Of a DNA stretch of 64,000 nt, positions 7,889 to 16,131 are shown in pieces; position 1 is the first letter of the stretch; each line of letters starts with the position of its first letter. Below the pieces are notes generated by a model. The model had not been told where the DNA came from. It was given only the letters and a program-made list of their open reading frames with translations, and did no database searches. A program made the translations under genes and the position numbers. The DNA is from VRUE01 sp963702175 (GTDB taxonomy: Bacteria > Actinomycetota > Thermoleophilia > Solirubrobacterales > 70-9), in assembly GCA_963702175.1 (NCBI GenBank), contig OY969721.1:248001-312000 (forward strand), given 5' to 3'.

Positions 7889-8272
7889 CTAGCGCCTCGA
7901 GAGCCAGGCGAAGCCAGCCGCCATCGCCAGGTTGGCGACTCCGGCCAAGCGAAGCCCGAGCTTCGCGCCGGGACGACTGACGGCGGGAGACTCTGACCAG
8001 AGCGCGTCGGTTGCGATCTCGGTCCCGCGCAGCCAGGCAAGCGCCCACCAGTCACGCTGAGCGCCGCGGCGGTCAGCAAGCGCGTGGGCAGCAGCGAAGG
8101 TGAGCCAGATCGGACCGCAGCGGCGAAACAGGTGTGCGGCGTCCGGCGAGGGCTCCTCGTGCCCCAAAACCTTCAGCGTTGTCTCCGGCGCAGCAATCGC
8201 GGCGCTTCCGAGCACCAGGTCGAAAGCGATCATGTTGCGATTTGTGAGGCGCAGCGCCTGCTCGAGCGTCAT
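7889..8272 (-). CDS. Hypothetical small membrane-associated protein
   Basis: 127 residues with Ala-rich hydrophobic stretches (IAFDLVLGSAAIAAPETTL, PIWLTFAAAHALA, LRLAGVANLAMAAGFAWL) that look like three or four membrane helices. I do not recognise a family. The frame is open back to 8434; ATG 8272 is chosen because longer starts would run into the divergent RpiR gene. It precedes the zinc-site gene by five bases, so the two are probably cotranscribed. Confidence 0.55.
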   Translation of the reverse strand: MTLEQALRLTNRNMIAFDLVLGSAAIAAPETTLKVLGHEEPSPDAAHLFRRCGPIWLTFAAAHALADRRGAQRDWWALAWLRGTEIATDALWSESPAVSRPGAKLGLRLAGVANLAMAAGFAWLSRR

Positions 8273-8352
8273 TTTCGGGAGTGCTTGGAGTCGCGGGGTG
8301 ACGTCCACCGTCAATCCAACCAGATCGGAGCCAGGCCTGCACCGATGGGTAC

Positions 8353-9267
8353 GTGCCGTTCTGCGCGGAAGGGAAAGTGCGCGCCTCGGCGAAATGGACC
8401 GCCGTGACCAAGACCGCGACCAAGACACCCCCACAACTAAAGAGCCTCTCCGATTACATCCAGGAGCGCTTCGACGATTTCTCCCGCTCCCAGAAAGACG
8501 TCGCCCGCTACATCGTCGACCATCTCGACGAGGCAGCCTTCCTCACCGCCGAGGAGCTGGCCAGGAGAGCGAGCACCTCGTCATCGACGGTGGTGCGCTT
8601 CTCCCAGGCCCTCGGCTTCGAGGGGTACCCCGAGCTTCAGCAGGCGGCGATCGAGGAGTACCGCAATGGAATCGCCACCAGCGCAGGCGCCCAGAAAGAG
8701 GGCGGCGCGGCGCTGTTCTCCTTCGACCACAGCGAGCTGGAGGGCTCGTTGGGGGCCGACTACGCGAACCTCGAGGAAACGGCGCGCAACCTGACTCGTG
8801 AGCAGGTCGACGGTGCGGTCGTGGCCCTTGCCGAGGCGCAGCGCGTCGTCGTCGTCGGCGTCGACCAGATGGCCTTCTTCGCCAGTTACCTTCGTCACAC
8901 CCTCAGCCTGCTCGACATTCGTGCCGAGATCGTCACCAGCACCGGCGGCGAGTCGCTGCAGCGCCTGGGCAGGATCGACGACGAAACGCTCGTCATCGTG
9001 CTTTCCAGCGGCCGCGCTCACCCACTGCTGCTGCGGGCGATGAAACTGGCAGTGCATCGCCGCGCCAACACCCTTGCGATCTCCGACGCATCGCTCTCAG
9101 AGGTCGGCGAGCATGCAGGGTTGACCCTCTACTACTCGTCCAATAGCCCCTCCTTCGCCCGCTCGAACACCGCCTTGATGGCTTTGGTTCAGGCACTCGC
9201 TCACGGTCTCTACGCCCGTGACGAAGCGGCGCACCGCGACCGCATCCGCGCCTACAAGCTGAAGTAG
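8353..9267 (+). CDS. RpiR family transcriptional regulator
   Basis: About 304 residues. The N-terminal HTH of the RpiR family is recognisable (SLSDYIQERFDDFSRSQKDVARYI ... LARRASTSSSTVVRFSQALGFEGYPEL) and is followed by a SIS sugar-phosphate-binding domain (RVVVVGVDQMAFFASYLRHTL, TLVIVLSSGRAHPLLLRAM). Family members sense phosphosugars and control sugar catabolism genes. No sugar kinase or isomerase gene is adjacent; the nearest downstream genes are pdxS-pdxT, so its target is open. Start uncertain: GTG 8353, 8377 and 8404 are all in frame, and the conserved part begins after 8404. Confidence 0.88.
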   Translation: MPFCAEGKVRASAKWTAVTKTATKTPPQLKSLSDYIQERFDDFSRSQKDVARYIVDHLDEAAFLTAEELARRASTSSSTVVRFSQALGFEGYPELQQAAIEEYRNGIATSAGAQKEGGAALFSFDHSELEGSLGADYANLEETARNLTREQVDGAVVALAEAQRVVVVGVDQMAFFASYLRHTLSLLDIRAEIVTSTGGESLQRLGRIDDETLVIVLSSGRAHPLLLRAMKLAVHRRANTLAISDASLSEVGEHAGLTLYYSSNSPSFARSNTALMALVQALAHGLYARDEAAHRDRIRAYKLK

Positions 9268-9366
9268 CACGGAGTGCGCTGGCGCGGCGGGTCCTGTCGC
9301 ACCCGCCGCGAGCAGCACGCTCAGCACCTTCCCGCTGCAGCAGGGCCCGCGGGTCGGGCACGTAAT

Positions 9367-10263
9367 ATGCAGTCGATGGCTGAGAGAGCGACGTGGCGCG
9401 TCAAGACTGGGTTGGCCGAGATGCTCAAGGGTGGGGTGATCATGGACGTGGTCACGCCTGAGCAGGCGCGGATCGCGGAGGAGGCCGGAGCCTGCGCGGT
9501 GATGGCGCTGGAGCGGGTTCCCGCGGATATCCGCAGGGACGGCGGCGTGGCCCGGATGTCGGACCCGACGATGATCAAGGGGATCCAGGAGGCGGTGACG
9601 ATTCCGGTGATGGCGAAGGCCCGGATCGGGCATTTCGCCGAGGCCCAGGTGCTGCAGGCGCTGGAAGTCGACTACGTCGACGAGTCCGAGGTGCTGACCC
9701 CAGCCGACGAGAGCAACCACATCGACAAGCTCGCCTTCGAGGTCCCTTTCGTCTGTGGTGCGACCAACCTCGGCGAGGCCCTGCGGCGGATCGGCGAGGG
9801 GGCGGCGATGATCCGCTCCAAGGGCGAGGCCGGGACCGGCAACGTGGTCGAGGCTGTGCGCCATATGCGCGGGATCATCGGCGGCATCAAGCGCCTTGCT
9901 CAACTCGGACCGGAGGAGCTCGCCGGCGCCGCCAAGGAGCACCAGGCGCCGCTCGAAGTCGTGCGCGAGGTGGCTGAGGCGGGACGTTTGCCGGTGCCGC
10001 TGTTCTGCGCCGGGGGGATCGCGACGCCGGCTGACGCGGCGCTGATGATGCAGCTCGGCGCCGAGGGTAATTTTGTCGGCTCGGGCATCTTCAAGAGCGC
10101 CGATCCGGAGCGACGCGCACGCGCGATCGTCGAGGCGACCACGCACTTCAACGACCCCGAGCGGGTCGCGGCAGCATCGACTGGGCTGGGTGAGGCGATG
10201 CCGGGGCTGGAGATCTCCGAGCTGGCGGCGGCTGACGCGCTTCTGCAGGACCGCGGTGCCTGA
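9367..10263 (+). CDS. pdxS: Pyridoxal 5'-phosphate synthase, lyase subunit PdxS
   Basis: 298 residues, the normal PdxS length. It condenses ribose 5-phosphate, glyceraldehyde 3-phosphate and ammonia into PLP; ammonia comes from PdxT. Family signatures include GGVIMDVVTPEQARIAEEAG, VMALERVPADIRRDGGVARM, PVMAKARIGHF (catalytic Lys in the AKAR motif), KGEAGTGNVVEAVRHM and FCAGGIATPADAALMMQLGA. ATG 9367 gives the family's usual N-terminus; the frame continues upstream to 9274 without support. Its stop overlaps the GTG start of pdxT by eight bases, consistent with one coupled PLP synthase operon. Confidence 0.97.
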   Translation: MQSMAERATWRVKTGLAEMLKGGVIMDVVTPEQARIAEEAGACAVMALERVPADIRRDGGVARMSDPTMIKGIQEAVTIPVMAKARIGHFAEAQVLQALEVDYVDESEVLTPADESNHIDKLAFEVPFVCGATNLGEALRRIGEGAAMIRSKGEAGTGNVVEAVRHMRGIIGGIKRLAQLGPEELAGAAKEHQAPLEVVREVAEAGRLPVPLFCAGGIATPADAALMMQLGAEGNFVGSGIFKSADPERRARAIVEATTHFNDPERVAAASTGLGEAMPGLEISELAAADALLQDRGA

Positions 10264-10858
10264 GAGTCACAAGCTGCGCATCGGCGTCCTGGCGATCCAG
10301 GGTGGATTTGAAGCCCACCTCCACATGCTGCAGACACTGGAGGCGGAGACGCACGAGGTGAGGACCCCGGAAGATCTCGAGGGCCTGGACGGGCTGGTGA
10401 TCCCCGGCGGTGAGAGCACGACGATCTCGATGGGGATCGAGGCCGGCGGACTGGAGGAGCCGATCCGCGCGCACTGGCGGGGTGGCGGGACTGTGTTCGG
10501 GACCTGCGCCGGGATGATCGTCTGCGACGACGAGCACCTAAGCCTGATCGACGCGACCGCGAAGCGAAACGCCTTCGGCCGTCAACTGCAGAGCTTCGAG
10601 GCGGACCTGGCGGTGCAGGGGACGGGCGACGAGCCGCTGCGCGCCGTCTTCATCCGCGCGCCCTGGATTGAGCGCCACGGCCCGGGCGTCGAGGTGCTCT
10701 CCACGCACGAGGGCCGCCCGGTTGCGATCCGCGAAGACGGCGTGCTCGCCTGCGCGTTCCACCCGGAGCTGACCGACGACCCGCGGCTGCATGCACTGTT
10801 CATGGCGATGACGACCAGCGCTAGTGAGCGCGTAGCGAGCGAGCGAGATTTCCGGTGA
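10256..10858 (+). CDS. pdxT: Pyridoxal 5'-phosphate synthase, glutaminase subunit PdxT
   Basis: 200 residues, class I glutamine amidotransferase that feeds ammonia to PdxS. The oxyanion PGGES motif, the nucleophile in GTCAGMIV, and the catalytic His-Glu pair in FHPELTDD are visible. GTG 10256 lies within the end of pdxS. The C-terminal tail (SERVASERDFR) is encoded by a stretch of short agcgagcga-like repeats that continues past the stop to about 10900, an untidy junction before the aminopeptidase gene. Confidence 0.95.
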   Translation: MPESHKLRIGVLAIQGGFEAHLHMLQTLEAETHEVRTPEDLEGLDGLVIPGGESTTISMGIEAGGLEEPIRAHWRGGGTVFGTCAGMIVCDDEHLSLIDATAKRNAFGRQLQSFEADLAVQGTGDEPLRAVFIRAPWIERHGPGVEVLSTHEGRPVAIREDGVLACAFHPELTDDPRLHALFMAMTTSASERVASERDFR

Positions 10859-10916
10859 TGATTAGCGAGAGCGAGCGCAGCGCGAAACATTCGTGGTTGC
10901 GCGAGGAGGTTGAGCG

Positions 10917-12020
10917 ATGAGAGATCCCCGAGTGGAGAACCTGGCAAGCATCCTGGTCGGCTACTCGACCGAGGTGAAGGAGGGCGAGACCGTCGCGATC
11001 GAAGGCTCGAGCATGGCGGAGCCGCTGCTACTGGCGGTCTACGAGCAGGTGCTGAAAGCGGGCGCCAACCCGATCCTAAACGTCGGCCTCGAGGGCCAGT
11101 CGGTCACCTACTACAAGCACGCCAGCGACAAGCAGCTCGAGTGGATCTCGCCGGTGGCGGAGTGGATGGCGGACAACGTCGACGTTCGCATCGCGATCGC
11201 CGCCAGCGCCAACACACGCGAGCTCTCGGCGATCCCGCCTGAGCGCCAGACGCGCCGCCAGGCCGCCACCGGCGAGCTGCTGGGGAAAATGATGGAGCGC
11301 AGCGCCGCCGGCGACTTCCGCTGGGTCGTCACCCTCTTCCCGACGAACGCCTTCGCCTCGGAGGCCGAGATGAGCCTCGTCGACTACGAAGACTTCTACT
11401 ACGGAGCCTGCCTCGCCGACGACTCCGACCCCCTGACCGCCTGGAAGCGCACCTCGGCGGAGACGGAGCGGCTAGCGGAGTGGATCGACGGTCACGAGGA
11501 GGTGCGCGTCACCGCGCCCGGGACCGACATCAAGCTAGGCATCGGCGGCCGCACCTTCATTCCCTGTGCCGGCCGCCACAACATGCCCGACGGCGAGTTC
11601 TTCACCGGCCCGGTCGAGGACTCGGTCGAGGGTGAGGTGACCTTCCACCTGCCAGCCCTGATCGGCGGTCGCGAGGTCTCCGGGGTGCGGCTGCGCTTCG
11701 AGGCCGGGAAGGTCGTCGAGGCCAGCGCAGAGCGGGGTGAGGAGTTCCTGGTCGAGCTGCTCGACACCGACGAGGGCGCGCGTCGGCTCGGCGAGCTCGG
11801 GATCGGCACCAACTACGCGATTGACCGCGGTACCCGTGAGGTCCTGCTCGACGAGAAGTTGGGCGGCACCGTCCACATGGCGGTCGGGCGCAGCTATCCG
11901 GAGTCGGGTGGCGTCAACGAGTCGGCCGTGCACACCGACCTGGTCTGCGACCTGCGCGGCGGCGGCAAGATCGTCGTCGACGGCGAGGACTTCCAGGTCG
12001 ACGGCAAGTTCGTCGTCTAG
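10917..12020 (+). CDS. M29 family aminopeptidase
   Basis: 367 residues, the usual size for thermophilic M29 (AmpS/AmpT/PepS) metallo-aminopeptidases. These are cytoplasmic dimers with a two-metal site that release N-terminal residues. Characteristic pieces: EGETVAIEGSSMAEPLLLAVYE near the N-terminus, GRHNMPDGEFFTGPVEDSVEG with metal-binding Glu residues, GTVHMAVGRSYPESGG with the metal His, and HTDLVCDL near the C-terminus. A strong GAGGAGG ribosome binding site precedes the ATG. It follows the PLP synthase genes by 58 bases and could be cotranscribed, but no functional link is obvious. Confidence 0.92.
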   Translation: MRDPRVENLASILVGYSTEVKEGETVAIEGSSMAEPLLLAVYEQVLKAGANPILNVGLEGQSVTYYKHASDKQLEWISPVAEWMADNVDVRIAIAASANTRELSAIPPERQTRRQAATGELLGKMMERSAAGDFRWVVTLFPTNAFASEAEMSLVDYEDFYYGACLADDSDPLTAWKRTSAETERLAEWIDGHEEVRVTAPGTDIKLGIGGRTFIPCAGRHNMPDGEFFTGPVEDSVEGEVTFHLPALIGGREVSGVRLRFEAGKVVEASAERGEEFLVELLDTDEGARRLGELGIGTNYAIDRGTREVLLDEKLGGTVHMAVGRSYPESGGVNESAVHTDLVCDLRGGGKIVVDGEDFQVDGKFVV

Positions 12021-12027
12021 CGCGCAG

Positions 12028-12474
12028 TCACTGGTTCGGGAGCGGCGATCCGGCCAGGAAGAAGAACCAGAACATGAAGACGACGCCTGCGAGCAGGACC
12101 GAGCCCATCAGCACCGCCTCGACCACCGTGGTGGTGCCGACGGGCCCCGAGGTGTCGCGCATGCTCTTCATCCAGGCCGGGCGCATCGGCTCCAGCCGGT
12201 TGGTGCCGGTGACCCGGACGTAGAGCTGGTTGAGGCGGGTCAGCAGCCACGAGGTGAGGAGGATCGAGAGGATGATCCCGACCGCGACCACCATGTAGGG
12301 GCCGGTCGCGGGGAACTGCGTCTCGGCGACCTTGGAGCCGATCCAGATCCAGCTCAGCGGGATCGCCGTCCAGAGCGCGAGCGCCGCGAACAGCATTACG
12401 ACGAAGATGACCATGGCGGCGAGCGCCCTGCCCGCGGAGTGGGTGTGCGGATCGGCTGCCATCTCCCTACTCAT
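12028..12474 (-). CDS. Small membrane protein of unknown function
   Basis: 148 residues with three membrane helices (ALAAMVIFVVMLFAALALW, YMVVAVGIILSILLTSWLL, VEAVLMGSVLLAGVVFMFWFFF). The start is ATG 12474; an in-frame ATG four codons in is an alternative. The loop TRLNQLYVRVTGTN between helices 2 and 3 is basic. No family recognised. It lies on the opposite strand between the aminopeptidase and yebC genes. Confidence 0.7.
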   Translation of the reverse strand: MSREMAADPHTHSAGRALAAMVIFVVMLFAALALWTAIPLSWIWIGSKVAETQFPATGPYMVVAVGIILSILLTSWLLTRLNQLYVRVTGTNRLEPMRPAWMKSMRDTSGPVGTTTVVEAVLMGSVLLAGVVFMFWFFFLAGSPLPNQ

Positions 12475-12488
12475 AGAATGTAACTCGC

Positions 12489-13238
12489 ATGTCAGGTCAC
12501 TCTAAGTGGTCTTCCATTAAGCACAAGAAGGGCGCAGCCGACGCCAAACGCGGCAAGCTCTTCACCAAGCTGGCACGGGCGATCACCGTCGCCGCGCGTG
12601 ACGGAAGCCCAGATCCGGACGGCAATCCCGCCCTGGCGACGGCGATCCAGAAGGCGCGCGACGCCTCGATGCCGAAGGACAACATCCAGCGGGCGATCGA
12701 CCGCGGCAGCGGTGTCGGCGCCGACGCTGGGGCGATCGAGCGGATCCTCTTCGAGGGCTACGGGCCCGGCGGAGCGGCGATCCTGGTCGAGGCGCTGACC
12801 GACAACCGCAACCGCGCCAGCGCCGACGTCCGCCACGCCTTCTCCAAGCACCACGGCAGCCTCGGTGAGCCTGGGTCGGTCGCCTGGATCTTCGAGAAGC
12901 GCGGCGTCGTCGTCGTCGACGCGGACCGCTACGGCGAGGACGACTTGATCGCGGCGATCGACGCCGGCGCCGAGGACGTGCGCGAGGACGGCGACTCGCT
13001 GCGAGTGATCACCGCCCCGGCCGACCTTGCCGCCGTCCGCGAGGCGCTCGAGCAGTCCGGTGTCGAGATCCAGTCGGCCGACTTGGCGATGGAGCCGAAA
13101 AGCACGGTCGAAGTGAAGGGGACGGAGGCCGAATGGCTGATCCGCCTGGTCGACGCGCTCGAGGAGCACGACGACGTCAACGAGGTCCACGCCAATTTCG
13201 ACGTGCCCGAGGAGATCCTCGAAAAAGTGGCCGCCTAG
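12489..13238 (+). CDS. yebC: YebC/PmpR family protein
   Basis: 249 residues, full length. The N-terminus MSGHSKWSSIKHKKGAADAK is the family's strongest signature, followed by RGKLFTKLARAI, MPKDNIQRAIDRG and YGPGGAAILVEALTDNRNR. The family is described as DNA-binding regulators of, among others, the adjacent ruv genes, and some members relieve ribosome stalling. The gene directly precedes ruvCAB, the classic neighbourhood. A weak TATAGAATGTA just upstream of the start suggests a short leader. Confidence 0.96.
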   Translation: MSGHSKWSSIKHKKGAADAKRGKLFTKLARAITVAARDGSPDPDGNPALATAIQKARDASMPKDNIQRAIDRGSGVGADAGAIERILFEGYGPGGAAILVEALTDNRNRASADVRHAFSKHHGSLGEPGSVAWIFEKRGVVVVDADRYGEDDLIAAIDAGAEDVREDGDSLRVITAPADLAAVREALEQSGVEIQSADLAMEPKSTVEVKGTEAEWLIRLVDALEEHDDVNEVHANFDVPEEILEKVAA

Positions 13239-13282
13239 CCTCTCGGCAAAGGCATCCGAGGCTCAACCCAGAATCAATCCTC

Positions 13283-13807
13283 ATGCAGGTCGTGATGGGG
13301 ATCGACCCCGGCGCCGCCAACCTCGGCTTCGGCGTAGTCAGGATCGAGGGCAACCGCATGGTCGCCCTCGACGGCGGCGTGGTCGAGACCTCGCCGGAAC
13401 TCCCGATCGAGCGCCGCCTCGAGCGCATCCACAGCGAGCTCTCGGAGCTGATCGAGTGGCACGCGCCGAAGGCGATGGCGCTCGAGGATCTCTACTTCGG
13501 CAAGAACGTGCACTCGGCGATGACCGTGGGGCGTGCCAGCGGCGCCGCGATGCTGGCTGCGGCACAGCATGGTGTGCGCTGCTTTACCTACACGCCGCAG
13601 GCGATCAAGAAGGCTGTCTGCGGCTCCGGCGGGGCCGGCAAGGAGCAGGTGCAGAGGATGGTCGGGACTCTTCTCGGCCTGCCCGAGCCGCCGACCCCGG
13701 ATCACGCCGCCGATGCCCTCGCGGTGGCGATCTGCCACGGCGGCTTCGCTCCGCGCGAAGCGATCGAAGCGGCCGGCACGGCCGCGGTGGGGAGGCTGGC
13801 GGGATGA
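13283..13807 (+). CDS. ruvC: Holliday junction endonuclease RuvC
   Basis: 174 residues. RuvC dimers cut four-way junctions symmetrically after branch migration by RuvAB. The catalytic acidic residues are recognisable in MGIDPGAANLGFGVV (Asp), ALEDLYFGKN (Glu) and DHAADALAVAI (two Asp with the His). ATG 13283 matches the family N-terminus; the frame runs back into yebC without meaning. Its stop overlaps the ruvA start (ATGA), indicating coupled translation in a yebC-ruvC-ruvA-ruvB unit. Confidence 0.96.
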   Translation: MQVVMGIDPGAANLGFGVVRIEGNRMVALDGGVVETSPELPIERRLERIHSELSELIEWHAPKAMALEDLYFGKNVHSAMTVGRASGAAMLAAAQHGVRCFTYTPQAIKKAVCGSGGAGKEQVQRMVGTLLGLPEPPTPDHAADALAVAICHGGFAPREAIEAAGTAAVGRLAG

Positions 13808-14394
13808 TCGCCGCGGTTCGCGGCGAGGTGATGGTGCGACGCCCCGATCACGTCGTGATCGACGCCGGCGGCGTCGGCTACCGGCTGACCGTCTCGGCCG
13901 AGACGCTGAAGGCGGTCCCCGCGGCGGGCAGCGATGCCTTCCTACACGCCGAGCTGGTCGCTCGCGAAGACTCGCTCTCGCTCTTCGGCTTCGCCTCCGA
14001 GGAGGAGCGCGACCTCTTCCGCGAGCTGGTCTCGGTCAGCGGCGTCGGCCCCAAGGTCGCGGTCGCGGCGCTCTCTGGCGGACCGGCGCGGGAGCTGCTG
14101 CGGGCGATCGCCGCCGGCGACGCGAAGCGCTTCCAGGCAGTGCCGGGGATCGGCAAACGGACCGCCGAGCGGATCATCGTCGAGCTGCGCGAGAAGGTTG
14201 CCGGCGCGCTCGAGGAAGAGGTCGCGGCGGCGGTGATTGAGTCTGGAGACGCCCGCGCCCTGGCTCGGGACGGCCTCGTCAACCTTGGCTACGCACCGCT
14301 CGAAGCCGAGCAACTACTTGACGGCATCGAGAGTGACGATCCTCAGGAGCTGATCTCGACCGCCCTGCGGCAAGCGAGGGCGGGCAAGGCGTGA
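13804..14394 (+). CDS. ruvA: Holliday junction branch migration protein RuvA
   Basis: 196 residues, standard length. RuvA tetramers hold the junction and load RuvB. The OB-fold N-terminus (MIAAVRGEVMVRRPDHVVIDAGGVGY), the helix-hairpin-helix motifs (VSGVGPKVAVAALS and VPGIGKRTAERIIVELREK) and the C-terminal RuvB-binding domain (ALARDGLVNLGYAPLEAEQLL) appear in order. Overlaps ruvC upstream and ruvB downstream by four bases each. Confidence 0.97.
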   Translation: MIAAVRGEVMVRRPDHVVIDAGGVGYRLTVSAETLKAVPAAGSDAFLHAELVAREDSLSLFGFASEEERDLFRELVSVSGVGPKVAVAALSGGPARELLRAIAAGDAKRFQAVPGIGKRTAERIIVELREKVAGALEEEVAAAVIESGDARALARDGLVNLGYAPLEAEQLLDGIESDDPQELISTALRQARAGKA

Positions 14395-15455
14395 GCGAGA
14401 AGAGGATCAGGACCCCTGGGATCGAGGAGCCGCTCGGCGAGGAGGTGCGGATTCACGACGCCAGGGCCGACGCTCCCGACGAGGATCTCGACCGCTCGCT
14501 GCGGCCCCGCACGCTCGAGGACTTCGTCAACCAGGAGCAGGTCACCGGCCAGTTGGCGATCTTCATCGAGGCCGCCCGCGGCCGTGGCGAGCCGCTCGAC
14601 CACGTGCTGCTGGCCGGGCCACCGGGGCTCGGCAAGACTTCTCTCGCGCACATCGTCGCCGCCGAGCTGGAGGTGCCGATGGTGCAGACCGCAGGGCCCG
14701 CCCTGGAGCGCAAGGCGGACGTGGCCTCGTTCCTCACCGCGCTGGAGCCGGGCAGCGTCTTCTTCGTCGACGAGATCCACCGACTCGGCCGCGCGGTCGA
14801 GGAGACGCTCTACCCCGCGATGGAGGACGGCGAGCTGCCTGTCGTGCTCGGCCAGGGCGCCGGCGCCCGCACGGTGACCCTGCCGCTCCCTCCGTTCACG
14901 CTGATCGGGGCGACCACGCGGGCCGGGCTGCTCACCACGCCGCTGCGCGACCGCTTCGGCGTCTGCCACAGGCTGGAGCACTACGAGCCTCGGCATTTGG
15001 CTGAGATCGTCGTCCGCTCCGCCGGCATCCTCGGAGTCGAGATCGACGCCGAGGGGGCAGAGACGATCGCCACCCGCTCACGCGGCACGCCACGGGTTGC
15101 CAACCGGCTGCTGAAGCGTGTTCGCGACTACGCCCAGGTCAAGGACAGCGGCACGATCGACGTCGCCGTCGCCGGCGCGGCGCTGGAGATGCTCGAGGTC
15201 GACGCCGGCGGGCTCGACCGCAGCGACCGTGCCCTGCTCGACGTCGTCGCGACCAAGTTCTCGGGCGGCCCGGTCGGCCTCTCCACGCTGGCGATCGCGG
15301 TCGGCGAGGAGGCCGAAACGATCGAGGACGTGATCGAGCCCTATCTGCTCCAGCAGGGCATGCTGAAGCGGACCCCCCGCGGCCGCGTGCTGACCCCCAG
15401 GGCCTACGACCACCTCGGCCTGCCCACGCCCGAAGGAGCGAAAAGCCTGTTCTAG
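14391..15455 (+). CDS. ruvB: Holliday junction branch migration ATPase RuvB
   Basis: 354 residues. Hexameric AAA+ motor of branch migration. Walker A is GPPGLGKT (76-83), Walker B VFFVDEIH (123-130), sensor 1 GATTRAGLLT, arginine finger in PLRDRFG, and the C-terminal winged helix includes GLSTLAIAVGEEAETIEDVIEPYLL. GTG 14391 overlaps the ruvA stop. The gene ends at one arm of the 143-bp inverted repeat that bounds the secDF block. Confidence 0.97.
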   Translation: MSEKRIRTPGIEEPLGEEVRIHDARADAPDEDLDRSLRPRTLEDFVNQEQVTGQLAIFIEAARGRGEPLDHVLLAGPPGLGKTSLAHIVAAELEVPMVQTAGPALERKADVASFLTALEPGSVFFVDEIHRLGRAVEETLYPAMEDGELPVVLGQGAGARTVTLPLPPFTLIGATTRAGLLTTPLRDRFGVCHRLEHYEPRHLAEIVVRSAGILGVEIDAEGAETIATRSRGTPRVANRLLKRVRDYAQVKDSGTIDVAVAGAALEMLEVDAGGLDRSDRALLDVVATKFSGGPVGLSTLAIAVGEEAETIEDVIEPYLLQQGMLKRTPRGRVLTPRAYDHLGLPTPEGAKSLF

Positions 15456-15464
15456 AGTCTTGTC

Positions 15465-15607
15465 GGAAGTTCCGCGTGTGCGGCTGGCGAGCGCCGGAAC
15501 AAGCGGGACAAGGACGCAAGGAGGTCGAATAGTCCTGCACTATTCGACCGACTGAGGACACAGGACCGCGCCGTTCCGCCGCCGCCAGGCGCGCGCGGGG
15601 AGCTTTC
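15465..15607 (+). repeat. 143-bp inverted repeat, arm A (ruvB/PAS gap)
   Basis: Matches the reverse complement of 19370-19512 over its whole length with scattered substitutions. It contains a perfect 10-bp hairpin, GGTCGAATAG (15523-15532) and CTATTCGACC (15540-15549), around a seven-base loop. In the other arm the stem changes T-A to C-G, a compensatory change, so the fold is conserved. It fills nearly the whole ruvB-PAS gene gap. Not an IS: no ORF. Confidence 0.8.
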
Positions 15608-15635
15608 GGCCGGACTCTCAGTAACCTGGCGGGGG

Positions 15636-16124
15636 ATGCCGTTCTTCATCTGCCCCAACTGCGGCAACAGGGAAGCCAGCACGGACCGGACTGCCGGTTT
15701 CAGCACCCGTCCGAAGGGCTGCTCCAAATGCGGCTTCGGCTTCGTATTCGAGCTGCTCGACGACTACTACCCGGCGCCCAACGCGGCCTTCTTCGTCTGC
15801 GACCGCGAGGCTCGAGTGATAGATGCCGGCCGCGGCAGCTTCGAGCTGACCGGCCTCACCGACGAGGACGTGATCGGCCGTCCAGTGCAGGAGGTGCTTG
15901 GCCTCGAGTGGCGGGAGGGTGGGAACGGCGGCGAGAGTGCGGATACCAACGGCGACGGCCTCACCGATCCGATTGAGACCTCGCTGGAGTGGGGGGTGCG
16001 CTCGCTCGGCAAGCGCGTCTCGGTCAACGCGGAAGGGGACATCCCGGCGGAGGCGGTAGCCGACGTCTTTCCAGCCTACGACGAGGACGGCGGCCTGCTG
16101 ATCGTCCTCACGCCCGACGGCTAG
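15636..16124 (+). CDS. Zinc-ribbon plus PAS-like domain protein
   Basis: 162 residues. Two CxxC pairs in MPFFICPNCGNREAS and GCSKCGFGF form an N-terminal zinc ribbon; the rest resembles a PAS sensor fold (APNAAFFVCDREARVIDAGRGSFELTGLTDEDVIGRPVQEVL, a typical PAS opening) with a C-terminal strand VFPAYDEDGGLLIVLTP. It has no output domain, so it may act as a small cytoplasmic redox or ligand sensor. It lies seven bases before secDF with a GGCGGGGG ribosome binding site, suggesting it is cotranscribed with the secretion genes. The role is unknown. Confidence 0.75.
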   Translation: MPFFICPNCGNREASTDRTAGFSTRPKGCSKCGFGFVFELLDDYYPAPNAAFFVCDREARVIDAGRGSFELTGLTDEDVIGRPVQEVLGLEWREGGNGGESADTNGDGLTDPIETSLEWGVRSLGKRVSVNAEGDIPAEAVADVFPAYDEDGGLLIVLTPDG

Positions 16125-16131
16125 GCGTGAG

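Noticed and set aside
10800..10916. Short agcgagcg repeats between pdxT and the aminopeptidase as a CRISPR or iteron
   Set aside because: Irregular 6-9 base units without spacers or regular spacing.
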